A stretch of DNA of 64,000 nucleotides. Source: Bactericera cockerelli (taxonomy: Eukaryota > Arthropoda > Insecta > Hemiptera > Triozidae). Each line of letters starts with the position of its first letter. Within the stretch, counting starts at the first letter, position 1. Location of the stretch: positions 22,174,570 to 22,238,569 of the forward strand of contig CM044957.1 of NCBI GenBank assembly GCA_024516035.1, read 5' to 3'. Below are positions 32,945-44,120 of this stretch, piece by piece. The position numbers were made by a program, and so were the translations under genes. The notes below the pieces were generated by a model, which had not been told where the DNA came from, did no database searches, and saw nothing but the letters and a program-made list of their open reading frames with translations.

Positions 32945-33925
32945 AATATTACTTCCGAAAATTACTAATATTACAAATCGGAAGTATTGTGTTCGTTTTT
33001 GTAAAAAAAAAATATTTTTTGCTCCGATTTCAATTTTCAACCTCCTGAACAACTTTGGTTTTGTGTCTGTGTGTCGGTCTGTTATAAATACATTACTTGT
33101 AACTGGCAAATCTCAGAAATCACTGAAAGGATTTTGACGAAATTTTGTACACATATAAGAGACGTTCTGTAGATAGTCCCATTTTAAATTCATCAACTTT
33201 GTACTAGCGGTTATTGGTGATAGAAACCATGCGCCTGACCACTAACTTTTTACTTAAACGCTTATATCTCGGGAACAGTACACCCGATTTTAATGAAATT
33301 TTGCATGTATATGCGTATTAGTGTTTTACATAGTAAGGAAAGTATTGAGGAAAGTTTGTTTACATCACATAAATCATAGTTGTTACCATCGATTTCAATT
33401 TTTTCATATTTCTAAACGTATGACCTCCTGAGCAACTTAGGTTTTGTGTCTGTTTGTCCGCCGGTCTGTTAAATACATTCCTTGTAACGCGCGAATCTCG
33501 GAAACGGCTGAACGGATTTTCACGAAATTTTGTACACATTGTATAGGTGAGGTATTGAAGTTCACCATTTTAACTTCATTAACTTCGCACTAGCGGTTCT
33601 TGGTGATATAGAGACCATGCGCCTGACCATTAACTTTTTATACGTTTATATTTTTTGAACGGTTTTGATTAATTTTTGAAACACCCGATTTTCATGAAAT
33701 TTTGTGTACATAATATGCCTCTTAGCGTTTTACATAGTGCATTTAGAATTATATTTAAAAAAACTTTGATTGAATTCAGATATTTAAGAAAATCCGAAAT
33801 TTTGGACAAAAAAGTCAAAAATCTAAAATGTAGGAAAAACGATTTGTAGAGAATCAGTTGAGAACTTTTGTAAATACAAGTGATTCAGACACAGGTAGAA
33901 AATCTCTACTTCTGTCCATAATTGG
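32945..33925 (+). repeat. Composite MITE-family block
   Basis: Two head-to-tail internal segments, each with TCTGTTA..AATACATT, CGAAATTTTGTACACAT and CACTAGCGGTT-type blocks. The right end is TCCATAATTGGCAGTG then TA at about 33925, followed by a T-run. Probably one element inserted into or duplicated with another. Confidence 0.65.
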
Positions 33926-34504
33926 CAGTGTATTTTTTTTTTTTTTTTTTTCGGAAAGAGAAGAAACATATACCTGAGAGTGAAGCATCACGTTATGGAA
34001 AAAACCAGGGACAAAAAAATCAAGTAGCAATCAATGCAAAGGCGCTGTACGTACAACGTGATCAAAACGGAGATTCCCGAGCGATAATATTATTTTATCG
34101 AAACAATATTGTATCGAGCAGAGGAAAGAGGATTTCCGAACAAATCCACATGAAACGTGACACCAGCTCTCGATGTCATTCAATAACTCGTTGCAATCTT
34201 TTAGCCCCAACAATATCTGCTATCAACAGGAAAGTCATGACTTTGTAGCCTACAGTGCAGTATAGGGTGGTTTTGAATCTGACAGTCGAATTTAAATTTC
34301 TGGACTGTTGGCTCATTGAACCTAACAAAAGTTTATGAACAATGAAGGTCCATTCCACGAAAAAGTGGAAGTTGGTTGTAACTTTTTTTTTTGATTTATT
34401 TTATTGAAAGATTTGTATTCTAGACAAACTGAACATGTAGGAATCATACACTTAGGAACATAAGTGAGTCAGAAATTTTTAAAGTTTTATTCTATTGAAT
34501 ATTT
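33926..34504. other. Intergenic, no gene seen
   Basis: T-run at about 33929-33950, then unrecognised short frames. Confidence 0.4.
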
Positions 34505-34529
34505 TTGAAATACTTTAGACAGAGTGCAC

Positions 34530-35280
34530 CATCAGGATACGCTGCACCATCTTTCCCCTTGCAAACGTGTCTCAAGATACTCTGCCATCTCTTTTATTGT
34601 AATATGTCTCAGGACACTCTGCACCATCTCTTCCCTTGCAATATGTCTCAGGACACTCTGCTATCTATCTCTCCCCTTGCAATATGTCTCAGGACACTGC
34701 GCCATCTCTCCCCTTGCAATATGTCTCAGGATACGCTGCACCATCTCTCCCCTTGCAATATGTCTCAGGACACTCTGCTATCTCTCCCCTTGCAATGTGT
34801 CTCAGGATACTCTGCACCATCTCTCCCCTTGCAATGTGTCTCAGGACACTCTGCACCATCTCTCTCTTTGCAATGTGTCTCAGGATACTCTGCACCATCT
34901 CTCCCCTTGCAATGTGTCTCAGGACACTCTGCACCATCTCTCCCCTTGCAATGTGTCTCAGGACACTCTGCACTATCTCTTCCCTTGCAATATGTCTCAG
35001 GACACTCTGCTATCTATCTATCCCCTTGCAATGTGTCTCAGGACACTGCGCCATCTCTCCCCTTGCAATGTGTCTCAGGACACTCTGCACCATCTCTTCC
35101 CTTGCAATGTGTCTCAGGACACTCTGCTATATATCTCTCCCCTTGCAATGTGTCTCAGGATACGCTGCGCCATCTCTCCCCTTGCAATGTGTCTCAGGAC
35201 ACTGCGCCATCTCTCCCCTTGCATTGTGTCTCAGGACACTGCGCCATCTCTCCTCTTGCAATGTGTCTCAGGAGTCTCTT
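34530..35280 (+). repeat. Minisatellite, ~39-bp unit, about 19 copies
   Basis: Consensus includes CTCTCCCCTTGCAATGTGTC, then TCAGGACACTCTGCACCAT. Units of 35-42 bp with variants (ATATGTC, GATACTC, GCGCC). All three forward frames and one reverse frame stay open (for example 34505-35311, 34524-35411, 34636-35376), because most units are a multiple of three and lack stops. Not considered a gene. Confidence 0.9.
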
Positions 35281-35411
35281 GTCTTTTATCCTGGAAGGAC
35301 AAACACGCTGAACTGCACACCGATGTTTATTCTAACACTCGTGGTCACGTTGTTGACACGTTTTTATTTCCATTGAGAAACGTGCGACCGAACGCGTTTC
35401 TATTTTTTTAA

Positions 35412-36257
35412 TATTTCATAACACAAAGTATTGTGAACTCGAGTCAGATTTCGTTGAGATGTTCACGAAGTCGGTCCTTAGTTTCGTTAATTGTGAAGTG
35501 TACCACTAATCTGCTAGTTATTTATATTCCTCTACTGAAGTTTTCTTTTAATTTCTTTTGTGTTTTTCTCAATTAATATCTAGTTGTGAAAAGAAGTGTT
35601 TTTCACTCTGAGCCTAATTTAAAATAAAATACTAATATTATTCATAAATGTCGTATTAAAAATGTTTACCATTGGAGTTTTTCCAAAAGACAAAAGTAGG
35701 TGATTTTCTGTGAAAAAAAAAATTGTTTATGAGCTCAAGTCTTTTTTTATTGTTTTTTAAAAAGAGAAGATTTCATTTCACAGGTTTAATAATATGAAAA
35801 ATATTAACACCAATTTTTTTTTCTTCTCAATATTCTCTATAAATAAACAAATAATTCCTATCTAATCTATAATCTATATAAAGTGACAGTAAAAAAGTTA
35901 ATTCTGTGACATAAAAATTGATTTTTCAAATAAATTTCATTTAAATAGGTAATAATAATCTCGTTCATGTGGAACAACGTTGAATCCTTTTTAAAATATA
36001 AATCAACTAATTTTAATTTGCTTTTGCCAAAACGTTCAGTGGTCTGTCAAGAAACTTCCGAGTTCACGATAGTCAGAACCCTTAAAATAAGTGGAACATT
36101 ACAAATTGATTATCAGCATATTTGATTTTACCAACCTGATTTAATCCCGTTATTGGACTTTCAAAGAAGGATAATATAATTTTAATTTTTCTTCTTCGAG
36201 TGAATGGTATATAACAAATATCTGTTAGATATAAAAAATCATCCAAAAAAATAAGAA
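35412..36257. other. AT-rich sequence upstream of the bHLH-Orange gene
   Basis: Probable promoter/5'UTR region of the gene starting at 36258. No CACGTG seen here. Confidence 0.35.
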
Positions 36258-39200
36258 ATGGTCACTCAAAATATCCACTACTTGGAATCCCACCTAGCTT
36301 TACCATCCGAGCCTCCGCCCATCATGCAAAGTGAGGACAACCACCAGAGTCGAACCCTCAGCCGAGTCCGCATCTCACCTGAGAAGAAAATCCTGCATAG
36401 AGAGGTAGGAAAACTAACGGCATATTGTCAGAAAAATGCCTGATGTTTGTGGCTATAAAAGTTATCATATCATGTTGATGACTGAAAATCGCCTTACTAA
36501 AAATTTGCAACCACCGACCTCCAGGTTACGAGTCTGCCGCCTTATCGACCGGTCTACTGAGGTCGTTTCATATTACACGATAAATTAAAATTTTGCGAAC
36601 GAAGAGAGTCCGGTTTGACTTGAATGACATTTGTCCCTGTCCATCTACCTTATTCACACCATTCAAACTAAGATTTTTGAATGACACCATTTTAAGCAAC
36701 GTTGAGCTAGGTCCATTGAAGTCTGAAGTGATCTCTGATCACATTAATCAACTAGCAACATATATTATATTAGAATTTAAACAAACAGATCAAAAAAAAA
36801 AAAAAACAAAACGCTAACAGTATTTTTGGTTCCGGTGTTTCCTCAAGATTGTTGTATCAAAGTGTCAAGATACAGAGGATACTTAGCAGCCACAACCCTA
36901 TCATTCAGGTCGACTTTATGTATGACCAATTGACCATCTTTCACATCTAATCAAGGAAATTTCTAAGGATAAAAAGAAGGAGGTCACCAATCAAGTAACC
37001 ATCTGTTTTCCGCAACGTGTACATTTGTACAACAACTTGTTAAAATGAACTCTTCAAAATTCCCTCTGTAATATTCCTTCTCATAAAGTTTCTTATGACT
37101 CAGCTGAACAGAGTGGATATTACTATCACGTCATTCTGGCATTATCTAGTCAGGTGGCTTCTGGTGTGACCGTTCAACATATCTCACGTGACTTGACACA
37201 TGTGCGCACGTGTTACCCGTTCATAATTACGTCAATGCTTTTTCTTTTTACTTTCTTTTGCTTCTAAGGTACAGAAATTATTGTAATAGGTATATTCTTT
37301 TTATAATAAACTAGCTCAAACCCGGCACTATGTTGCCGTAAAGTTTTGCCCGTGGCTGGTATTCTATTTAGAATTTTCAAATTCCTTTCTTAGTACGCAT
37401 CTACATACAGAAAGGGCTAAATTTGGAGTAATTCAGCCCAGCCATTTTGGAACTGCGTTGATTAGGAATGAATGAATGTAAATGGATTTCATATAATTAG
37501 ATAAGTAACAATTTACATCATAATTATATTTTTCACTCATTCATGCTAAACAATAAATATAATGTAATGTAATGTAGCCTTTATTTGTACAATTAAATTT
37601 ACACACAACATAAATACATAGTATATGGGCATCTTGTACAAAATCAGATAAATATAATACGAAAGATTATAATGATAAACATTCTAACAGGCTATCATTG
37701 AACCTGTGCCCCCAGGACCCCATGTCTCATCGTATCATAGAGAAGAGACGCCGAGACCGGATGAACAACTGTCTGGCCGACCTGTCCCGCCTTATTCCGG
37801 CCGAATACCTCAAGAAGGGCCGCGGCCGCATTGAAAAGACTGAAATCATCGAGATGGCCATCAAACACATGAAACACTTGCACAGCGTCGTGTGTAGCCG
37901 ATCTCCCACCGCCAACTCGACCAATGAGTTGCCAGAAAATAGTCATTCACTAGGTGAGTTTTATAATTACCGCGTAATATTTCTTTAATTCATTAAGGGT
38001 TGGGTGGAAGAGATTGCCATAGGCAATAACCCCGCCCTTTAGTTAGGACATATGTATATATTTTATTTATTTTTTTCTTGTTTATATTATTAATACTGTC
38101 AATTTTATATTTAATTTTTACCATTGTTTGTCTGTATATAGTATATATGTTCTGCTAATAAAGAGTTTCTAAATAAATAAATAAATTTAACAGGTCAGAA
38201 CATAAGGACATTAGCTAGGACGGCCGACCCTGTATATCGAGAATGGTATGTCGTAGCTCACTGAAATTTGTTGGAATGTACTTTTCCCAATAATAAGGCA
38301 TTTAATACCATATGCCACACTACATACCATTTAAGAGTTAAAAGTTGTTTCGTGCTTTTTCAAAACATAAGCTGTTTTCGCGTCCAATTAAGAATATGAA
38401 ATAAAATTTGCTAAAAGTTATCTGAAAGTGGAGGGAAACAATGAAACAAAAAACAGACAAACTCTGTGTCATGTTAATATACGCCGGGCGAGCTTGATAA
38501 TGTGACTGATCACGTGAGCCTAGGCGAGTTGCTGTTAGCCTGCATCACGTGAGAGGAAACGTGGGCTTGTCAGACTCATTATTATCAATAGCAGACGGAG
38601 ACGGATGCTAATATATCAAGAGTATTAACATATAAGTATTATTATCAACATTCAGTTGCTGTATGATGTTTAACCACAGCTCGACTGCACTTGCGATTTC
38701 TCTCGGTCTATAATAATGCGTTTTGCTTGAATTAGTTTCAACGGAGTTATTTTTATAGGCAGCAACGCAGCATATACACTACAGGGTGTTTCTGAAATGA
38801 GTTCAAATATTGATACCAAAGATTCCCCAAGGCAAATAAGCATGGGTTAACTCTATAACACTAGGGGTCGTAAATGGCCCCTAACAGAGTTGAACCACCC
38901 ACAGGTGGTCCACCCTTACATATAAAATTTTATTATTATAGTACAGTAATTCTAGCAAAAATAACCTTGTTTACTGGAAAAATTGGGCCCACTCCGAAAC
39001 TTTCAGAGAATGATTGTAATATAAAACCGAGTTTTCGTATTACTCAAAATGGCGGAAATGAGGTTTTTCGGCCATTTTGTGAAACGAGTATTTTCATTTT
39101 TATCTTCTTTTACGTAAATTATTATGAAGATTTTTTATATTTTTTTATTAATCAAAATTGTTGTTTGTGAAAAATTATCTAAAAAAAAGTTAATAAAATT

Positions 39201-42200
39201 CTTTAGGTCAATAAAAACTGTAGTTTAAAGGTCGGGGGGTGTTTTTTTTTTTTTGTTCGTGATTATATTCTCGTTTTATATTTCAACCTTTTTTTAGTAC
39301 TTGCCCTTACCTCTAATATGAGTGCTCAAAAAAGATTCTAGGATATACAGGTTGGACACCTCAAATTGTCCCACCAAAGTTGGACACCTCAAATTACTCG
39401 GCCCTTGATGGATTTTTTGAAAAATAAAAAATCCAAGGGGGGTACAATGTACATGTCCTAATTATGCGCTTTCAGTCATGAATTTTTTTTTTATAAAGGG
39501 TGGTTTGAAAGTCAGAAATTGAGGTGTCAACTTTCGATTTTTAAATGGGTCAACCTGAATTTTATTTGATAATTTTACTTCTAAATGGCTCCTGTGTACT
39601 TTTTAATACTGAAATTGTTAAACTTGTTGAAGTCATCTACAAAAATGGTTCTATACAATACAATACATACAATTTTCATGTAAGACATACCGTTACAGAG
39701 ATTCGAGGTCACCTATTTTATTTTAAATATCGAGAGTAGGTATTCTAATCAGATGCATTTCTCTGAAATATTGAAGATAACTGTGACCTGGAGAGCAAGG
39801 AGAGCAGCAAGGAAGAGTTCACGGAACACACCCCTGGCAAACCGACTGAGCTATACCACGCAACCAAGCCCGAGACTGAAAGCGACGCACCCCCTATTAA
39901 CCTGGAGCATTTCAAACTGGGCTATCAGGAGTGTCTCTCTGAGAGCATGCATTACCTGGTGGAGGTGAAGGGGTACTACCCTGGCAGTTCCCTCTGCATG
40001 CAGCTCATCTGCCACCTGCAGAAACACTGCGACAAACTGCTCAAAGGTAAGACAAATTATTACTATACGTAATACTTATACGTAATTGGCAATCTACATA
40101 CACAGGACACAAAATATAATATAATTCAATGGTGTGTAGTGAACCAAGGGGCGAAGTTATAAATCCTGTGGCATTCTCTTCCACCAAACCCCATAAAATT
40201 ATTACTTCCGATAAATTTCTAATATTAGAAGTCGGAAGTACCCGTTGTGTTCGTTTTTGTAAAAAAATATATTTTTTTGCTCCGATTTCAATTTATTTTA
40301 TGAAATATTTCTTTTTCATTAAATAAAACAATAAATTTCATTTTCATCTGCCTGTTAGTGCAACAGTTTATTTTGTCCGACGTTGAGCTTATACAATAGT
40401 GCAAATAAGCAGGGTTTAGTTTTGATCAATGAAAAAGGAGGACTGTTGAAAGACTTTTGGGGAACATTTGGAGGACCTATTTACAATTCCCCCCCAACCC
40501 CCCCTCCATTTGTCCATTCTGATACTACTATTCAAGGTTTACATGAGAGACTCTATCACAATATTCATAAATTATTATTATTGATAGCGGGCACATGTGA
40601 ATTTTTTCCCCATGTTCAAGTAACGGTTCCGGATGCACTGTCTTTAAATGAGAGAGATAGGTTAAAAAAAAAAGTATAAACAATTAAATTTATGAAAAAC
40701 TGTGAATTAAAAAAAAGGTCTTTTGGAAGACTTATAAGGCACCACCCTACTTATAAGTAGATTTCAAGAAATTGGTTATTGTAAAATGGTCTGTGTATTT
40801 GTTTTTAGGTGTATTATACAGACCTCAAAGGTTATCCAAGATATCTAGAAGTTCCTATCCCAATCAATGCTTGGATTTTTTCTCATTTAATTGACTTTTT
40901 GACCAGATAATAATAACACTCTGAGAGTTACCTAGGTGGAAGAAAATGCTCTAAGCATGAATAATAATAATAATAATATCGCCTTATTTACGTATACTGC
41001 CGGATTAAGACTATTGAGTCCCATTATTCCAGCAGTAAGCCCAAGACGTATTATTATGTGGTCAAAATCCCAAATGGGAGGGTAATTTGTCATGTCCCGG
41101 TTGGGTTTTGAACCCGCGACCTCTGGATTACCAGTCAGACGCCTTGACCGTTGAGCTACCGAGGCAGTTACATAATGAACGTCGCCTGGTGGAGTATTAT
41201 TATTACGTAGATGTTAAATTTCCATCTCTCAGGCGACAGACTCAACAAGCCTCGGGCTGGAGACTCCACCTCGACCAGCAACAGTCCCAGCAGCAGCAGC
41301 AAGCCCCATGGCTCCGGGTCCTCTAGCGGGGACAGTTGTGAGCGGCTGCAAATGCCAAAGCAAGAACCGGTCGAGTCTGGCTACGATTCCTCCAGCCATC
41401 TCATATCCCAGAGGTACGACCAGGCCATGCCTCAGAGCATAGAGTACGCACCTGCCAGCCCACAGGAGTTGCCGGTCCGAAGGGACAACCTGACACTACC
41501 GAACCTGTCCCTCTTCAATATTGAGCAGGAACAAAGCGGTCCTGCCAGCAATCAAATGATGATGAGGCATTCTCATGAGGTAAGGATAATCACCGACATC
41601 GACATGCTTTTTCAAACAAAGCCAATGAAGCAAGACGTGCTTATGGAAAAATGACTGAAACATGAAAAACATAGACTGCCAATTATGGACACAATACTTC
41701 CTCGTGAATGGTAATCAAAATTTTCAACTTTGTATTTACAAAAGTTCTCAACCGATTCTCTTCAAATTTGTTTTATATGGTAGAATACTGTTTTTCCTAC
41801 ATTTTATATTCTACAAAAAAAATTGTATCGGCAAGTTGTAGACCTTATTTTTTGACTCTTTGTCACGAATTTCAGATTGTTTTTAATATCAGAGCTCAAT
41901 CATTATTGATTAAAAAATATCGGGTGTACCGAGATATAAGCGTATACCTAAGTAAAAAGTTAGTGGTCAAGCGCAAGGTCTCTTTCACCAAGAACCGCTA
42001 GTGCGAAGTTGATGAATTTAAAATGGGACCATCTACAATACGTCTCCTAGAAGTGTACAAAATTTATCAAAATCCGTTCGGTAGTTTCTGAGATTTGCGC
42101 GATACAAGGAATGTATTTAACAGACAGGCACAAAACCAAAGTCCACAAGGTTATGGAATGTCCAGAAATATGAAGAATCTGGTATGACCCCACACGACTT

Positions 42201-43151
42201 TCCTTATCCCTCACACACACCCACACACAAAAAATAAGACGTCATAAATTCGTATCCGCTTTAAGGTAACTTTAAAAGGCTTTTTGACTTCCTGATGCTG
42301 CCATTCCGGCCCAAACCAGGCTGGTTGAGGTTAATGTGGGTACCAGGTTTGTGAGTTTCCTACGAATGGAGGGTAACACCCCCATCGTGATATGACCATG
42401 CAGTTGAAAGGGACGTTAAACCCCAAAAAAAAAGGCTTTTTAAGTTTTTCGCGTTCGTTTTTCGTGGTTTTGACGGCGAAACGGTTTCATTATGCTTACT
42501 TTAGTGTTGGTTTCGTAGATCCATTAAACGTACAACAAAGGCAAGTCGGAGAGTTAAAATTTGATTGCTTTACAATATTTTACAACAAATCCACAGTAAA
42601 CATGTCATGTGTCTCATTTTCTTTTGCAGAGTTACCCCACCGAAACCTCCCCCTGTCCCTCACTAAGTGCGGACAATTCTCTGTACAAGTTCAAGAACAA
42701 CATCAAGCAACGATTCACGGCGGAGCATGCCACCCCTCACGGCAGCAGCAGTGGCTACCTGTCCGCCCCCCCTACCAAGAAGTCCAGGAGCAGCGAGACC
42801 ACAGCCAAGTACGACGAATCGCCTTCCAATGATTCCCAGTGCTACGAGAGCAACAGCGAGCTAAGGGGAACCTGTGACGCAGCTAGTCGCGGTGTTGCTA
42901 TTTTCGCGTTGCACGGGGACGGAACATTCTACATCCCTCTCACGGTGGACTACAGCTCGCTGCTTCCCTACCTGGGTGCATGCAGCCTGAGGCGAACCTC
43001 CAGAAACCCGCCCCTGGTGTTACACCCAGTCACGCTTTCTGTTTGCTTTCAACACAACGGGTCAGGTTTCACCAGGCACACGACTAATACTGGCACGAGT
43101 GGGACCAGCAGTGAATTCGGTGCCAGCTCCCTCGTTAAGTTGCAAAAGTAA
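36258..43151 (+). CDS. cwo: bHLH-Orange transcription factor, clockwork orange-like
   Basis: Five exons with consistent phases: 36258-36404, 37716-37953, 39777-40046, 41233-41579 and 42630-43151; product about 507 residues. Exon 2 encodes the basic helix-loop-helix ([17 protein letters not shown], then RLIP, then [19 protein letters not shown]). Exon 3 encodes the Orange domain ([19 protein letters not shown] to LQKHCDKLL). Exon 4 is Ser-rich and contains PKQEPVESG. Exon 5 ends with a block [17 protein letters not shown] ... [10 protein letters not shown] that I associate with clockwork orange proteins. CWO is a nuclear repressor that competes with CLK-CYC at E-boxes in the circadian clock. 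Exon 1 is inferred from a good start context, coding character and a phase-0 donor; the other exons are firm. SINEs and MITEs lie in the introns. Confidence 0.87.
37185..37212. promoter_or_regulatory. Pair of canonical E-boxes in cwo intron 1
   Basis: CACGTG at 37185-37190 (in TCACGTGA) and at 37207-37212, with the related CACATGTG between them. CLK-CYC and CWO bind CACGTG, so these are candidate auto- and clock-regulatory sites. Inferred from motif only. Confidence 0.5.
37995..38192 (+). repeat. 3' tail of a different non-LTR retrotransposon, in cwo intron 2
   Basis: GGGTTGGGTGGAAGAGATTG, CAATAACCCCGCCC and a terminal TGCTAATAAAGAGTTTCTAA with an (AAAT)n repeat resemble 3' ends of insect non-LTR elements. 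No coding part present. Confidence 0.5.
38511..38551. promoter_or_regulatory. Pair of canonical E-boxes in cwo intron 2
   Basis: CACGTG at 38511-38516 (ATCACGTGAG) and 38546-38551 (ATCACGTGAG), so the two sites share a 10-base context. Candidate circadian enhancer; motif evidence only. Confidence 0.5.
39300..39560. repeat. Unclassified repeat in cwo intron 2
   Basis: GTTGGACACCTCAAATT occurs twice (about 39351 and 39379), then AATTGAGGTGTCAACTTTCG (about 39516) as an inverted echo. The outline suggests a decayed inverted-repeat element. Confidence 0.45.
40199..40330. repeat. MITE-family fragment in cwo intron 3
   Basis: ATTACTTCCGATAAATTTCT, TAATATTAGAAGTCGGAAGT and GTGTTCGTTTTTGTAAAA match the copies at 26918 and 32945. 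Confidence 0.7.
40961..41168 (-). mobile_element. tRNA-derived SINE, ATT-tailed family, complete head
   Basis: On the minus strand it starts CTGCCTCGGTAGCTCAACGG (A-box), continues GGTCGCGGGTTCAAAACCC (B-box), then ACATGACAAATTACCCTCCC, and ends with an (ATT)n tail. The head is tRNA-like but is fused to a SINE body, so it is not a tRNA gene. It lies 64 bases before cwo exon 4. Confidence 0.85.
41666..42190 (-). repeat. MITE-family copy in cwo intron 4
   Basis: Left end GACTGCCAATTATGGACACA, then ATACTTCCTCGTGAATGGTA. The interior includes CACCAAGAACCGCTAGTGCG, CCATCTACAATACGTCTCC and AACAGACAGGCACAAAACC. This uninterrupted copy serves as the reference for the LINE- and TTAA-MITE-interrupted copies. 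Confidence 0.8.
42286..42428 (+). mobile_element. 5'-truncated copy of the 5S-headed SINE
   Basis: Carries the central domain (CGGCCCAAACCAGGCTGG, CGAATGGAGGGTAACACCCC) and tail (GATATGACCATGCAGTTGAA, GACGTTAAACCCC plus A-run), but not the 5S head. Flanking duplication AAAAGGCTTTTT on both sides. In cwo intron 4. Confidence 0.8.
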
Positions 43152-43214
43152 TGACCAGTTTATACATTATGAAGCTGCTGTTTGAGGGATGAAATTTACA
43201 TACACACACACAGT

Positions 43215-43579
43215 ATATATCTCCCTTGCCTTTATCCCATATTAGCTTATGTTGCTTTTTGGGGTCGGCATTGTTCAACCTCATGGTTGAGGTTGGTAGG
43301 GTGGAGCACGTTTTTTTATGGCTGGATGCCCTTCCTAACGCCAACGATTCTAATTGATTTAACGTCCTGGATTAGGACGGGGGTTTTACCCTCCATTCGC
43401 TGGGAATCGTACCAGCTACCCACATTAACCTCACCCAGCCTGGGTAGGGCCGGAAATGGCAGCCTCACGTGTTTGGATGGAACAGAATTTTCTTCGAAAA
43501 GTCTGCCCCAGCCGGGAGTTGAACTCGGGAACTCTGGACTACGGGCAGTAGTCACAACCATTACGCCACGGAGGCTGTG
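43215..43579 (-). mobile_element. tRNA-headed SINE with the shared core, complete, in cwo 3'UTR
   Basis: Minus strand: head AGCCTCCGTGGCGTAATGGT (A-box), then CGAGTTCAACTCCCGG (B-box). The core CGGCCCTACCCAGGCTGGG and GCGAATGGAGGGTAAAACCC follow, then a 3' part with GTTGAACAATGCCGACCCC. Exact 16-bp duplication CATACACACACACAGT at 43199-43214 and 43580-43595. About 365 bp. Confidence 0.88.
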
Positions 43580-43641
43580 CATACACACACACAGTGTTAG
43601 TAACTAAAGAAAAGTGTTGGTAATGTAGAACAATTAAAATT

Positions 43642-43647
43642 AATAAA
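43642..43647 (+). promoter_or_regulatory. Candidate poly(A) signal, cwo
   Basis: AATAAA about 490 bases after the stop. If used, the 43215-43579 SINE is part of the 3'UTR. Confidence 0.4.
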
Positions 43648-43843
43648 GAAGTAAATGAAGAAAGAATACCATAAAATTGCTCGATTTTTTTTTTCTTCGA
43701 TATTTCCATTGACCTCTACTACGATGAGAGCGTCAAGAGTAGAGCGTCAAAACTAAAAATTTATGTTTGCATTGAACTCCATGAAATTCCTTCATAAGTG
43801 GCCACGATGATAAATTCGCTTGACGCGGAACTCTGAAGAACTT

Positions 43844-44110
43844 TTTTTTTTTTTTTTTAAGTGGGGTTTAACGTCGCTTTCAACTGCCATGGTCATATCA
43901 CGACGGGGGTTTTACCCTCCATTCGCAGGAAACTCACAAACCTGCTACTCACATTGACCTCACCCAGCCTGAGTGGGGCCGGGAAAAGCCAGCGTCACGA
44001 GAATTAGAATTTGAATGGTCACCCATCCAAGTCTTAACCTCGCTGGATGTCGCTTAACTTCGGTGTTCTGAAGGGAACCGGTGTATTCAACATGCCATCG
44101 ACGCTGGCTT
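43844..44110 (-). mobile_element. 5S-rRNA-headed SINE, complete, minus strand
   Basis: Close reverse-complement match to 30074-30339, including the 5S head (GACGCTGGC end at 44108, CTTAACTTCGGTGTTCTGAA), the core and the T-run (poly-A of the minus strand). Duplication TGAAGAACTT at 43834-43843 and 44111-44120. Confidence 0.9.
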
Positions 44111-44120
44111 TGAAGAACTT

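Noticed and set aside
34505..35411. Three long overlapping forward reading frames
   Set aside because: All three are open because the minisatellite unit lacks stops; no domain or splice context.
41095..41168. Possible tRNA gene on the minus strand
   Set aside because: A- and B-boxes are present, but the sequence is fused to a SINE body and (ATT)n tail found at other loci.
43182..43607. Frames of 90 and 141 residues downstream of cwo
   Set aside because: They lie entirely within the SINE and its flanking CA repeats.
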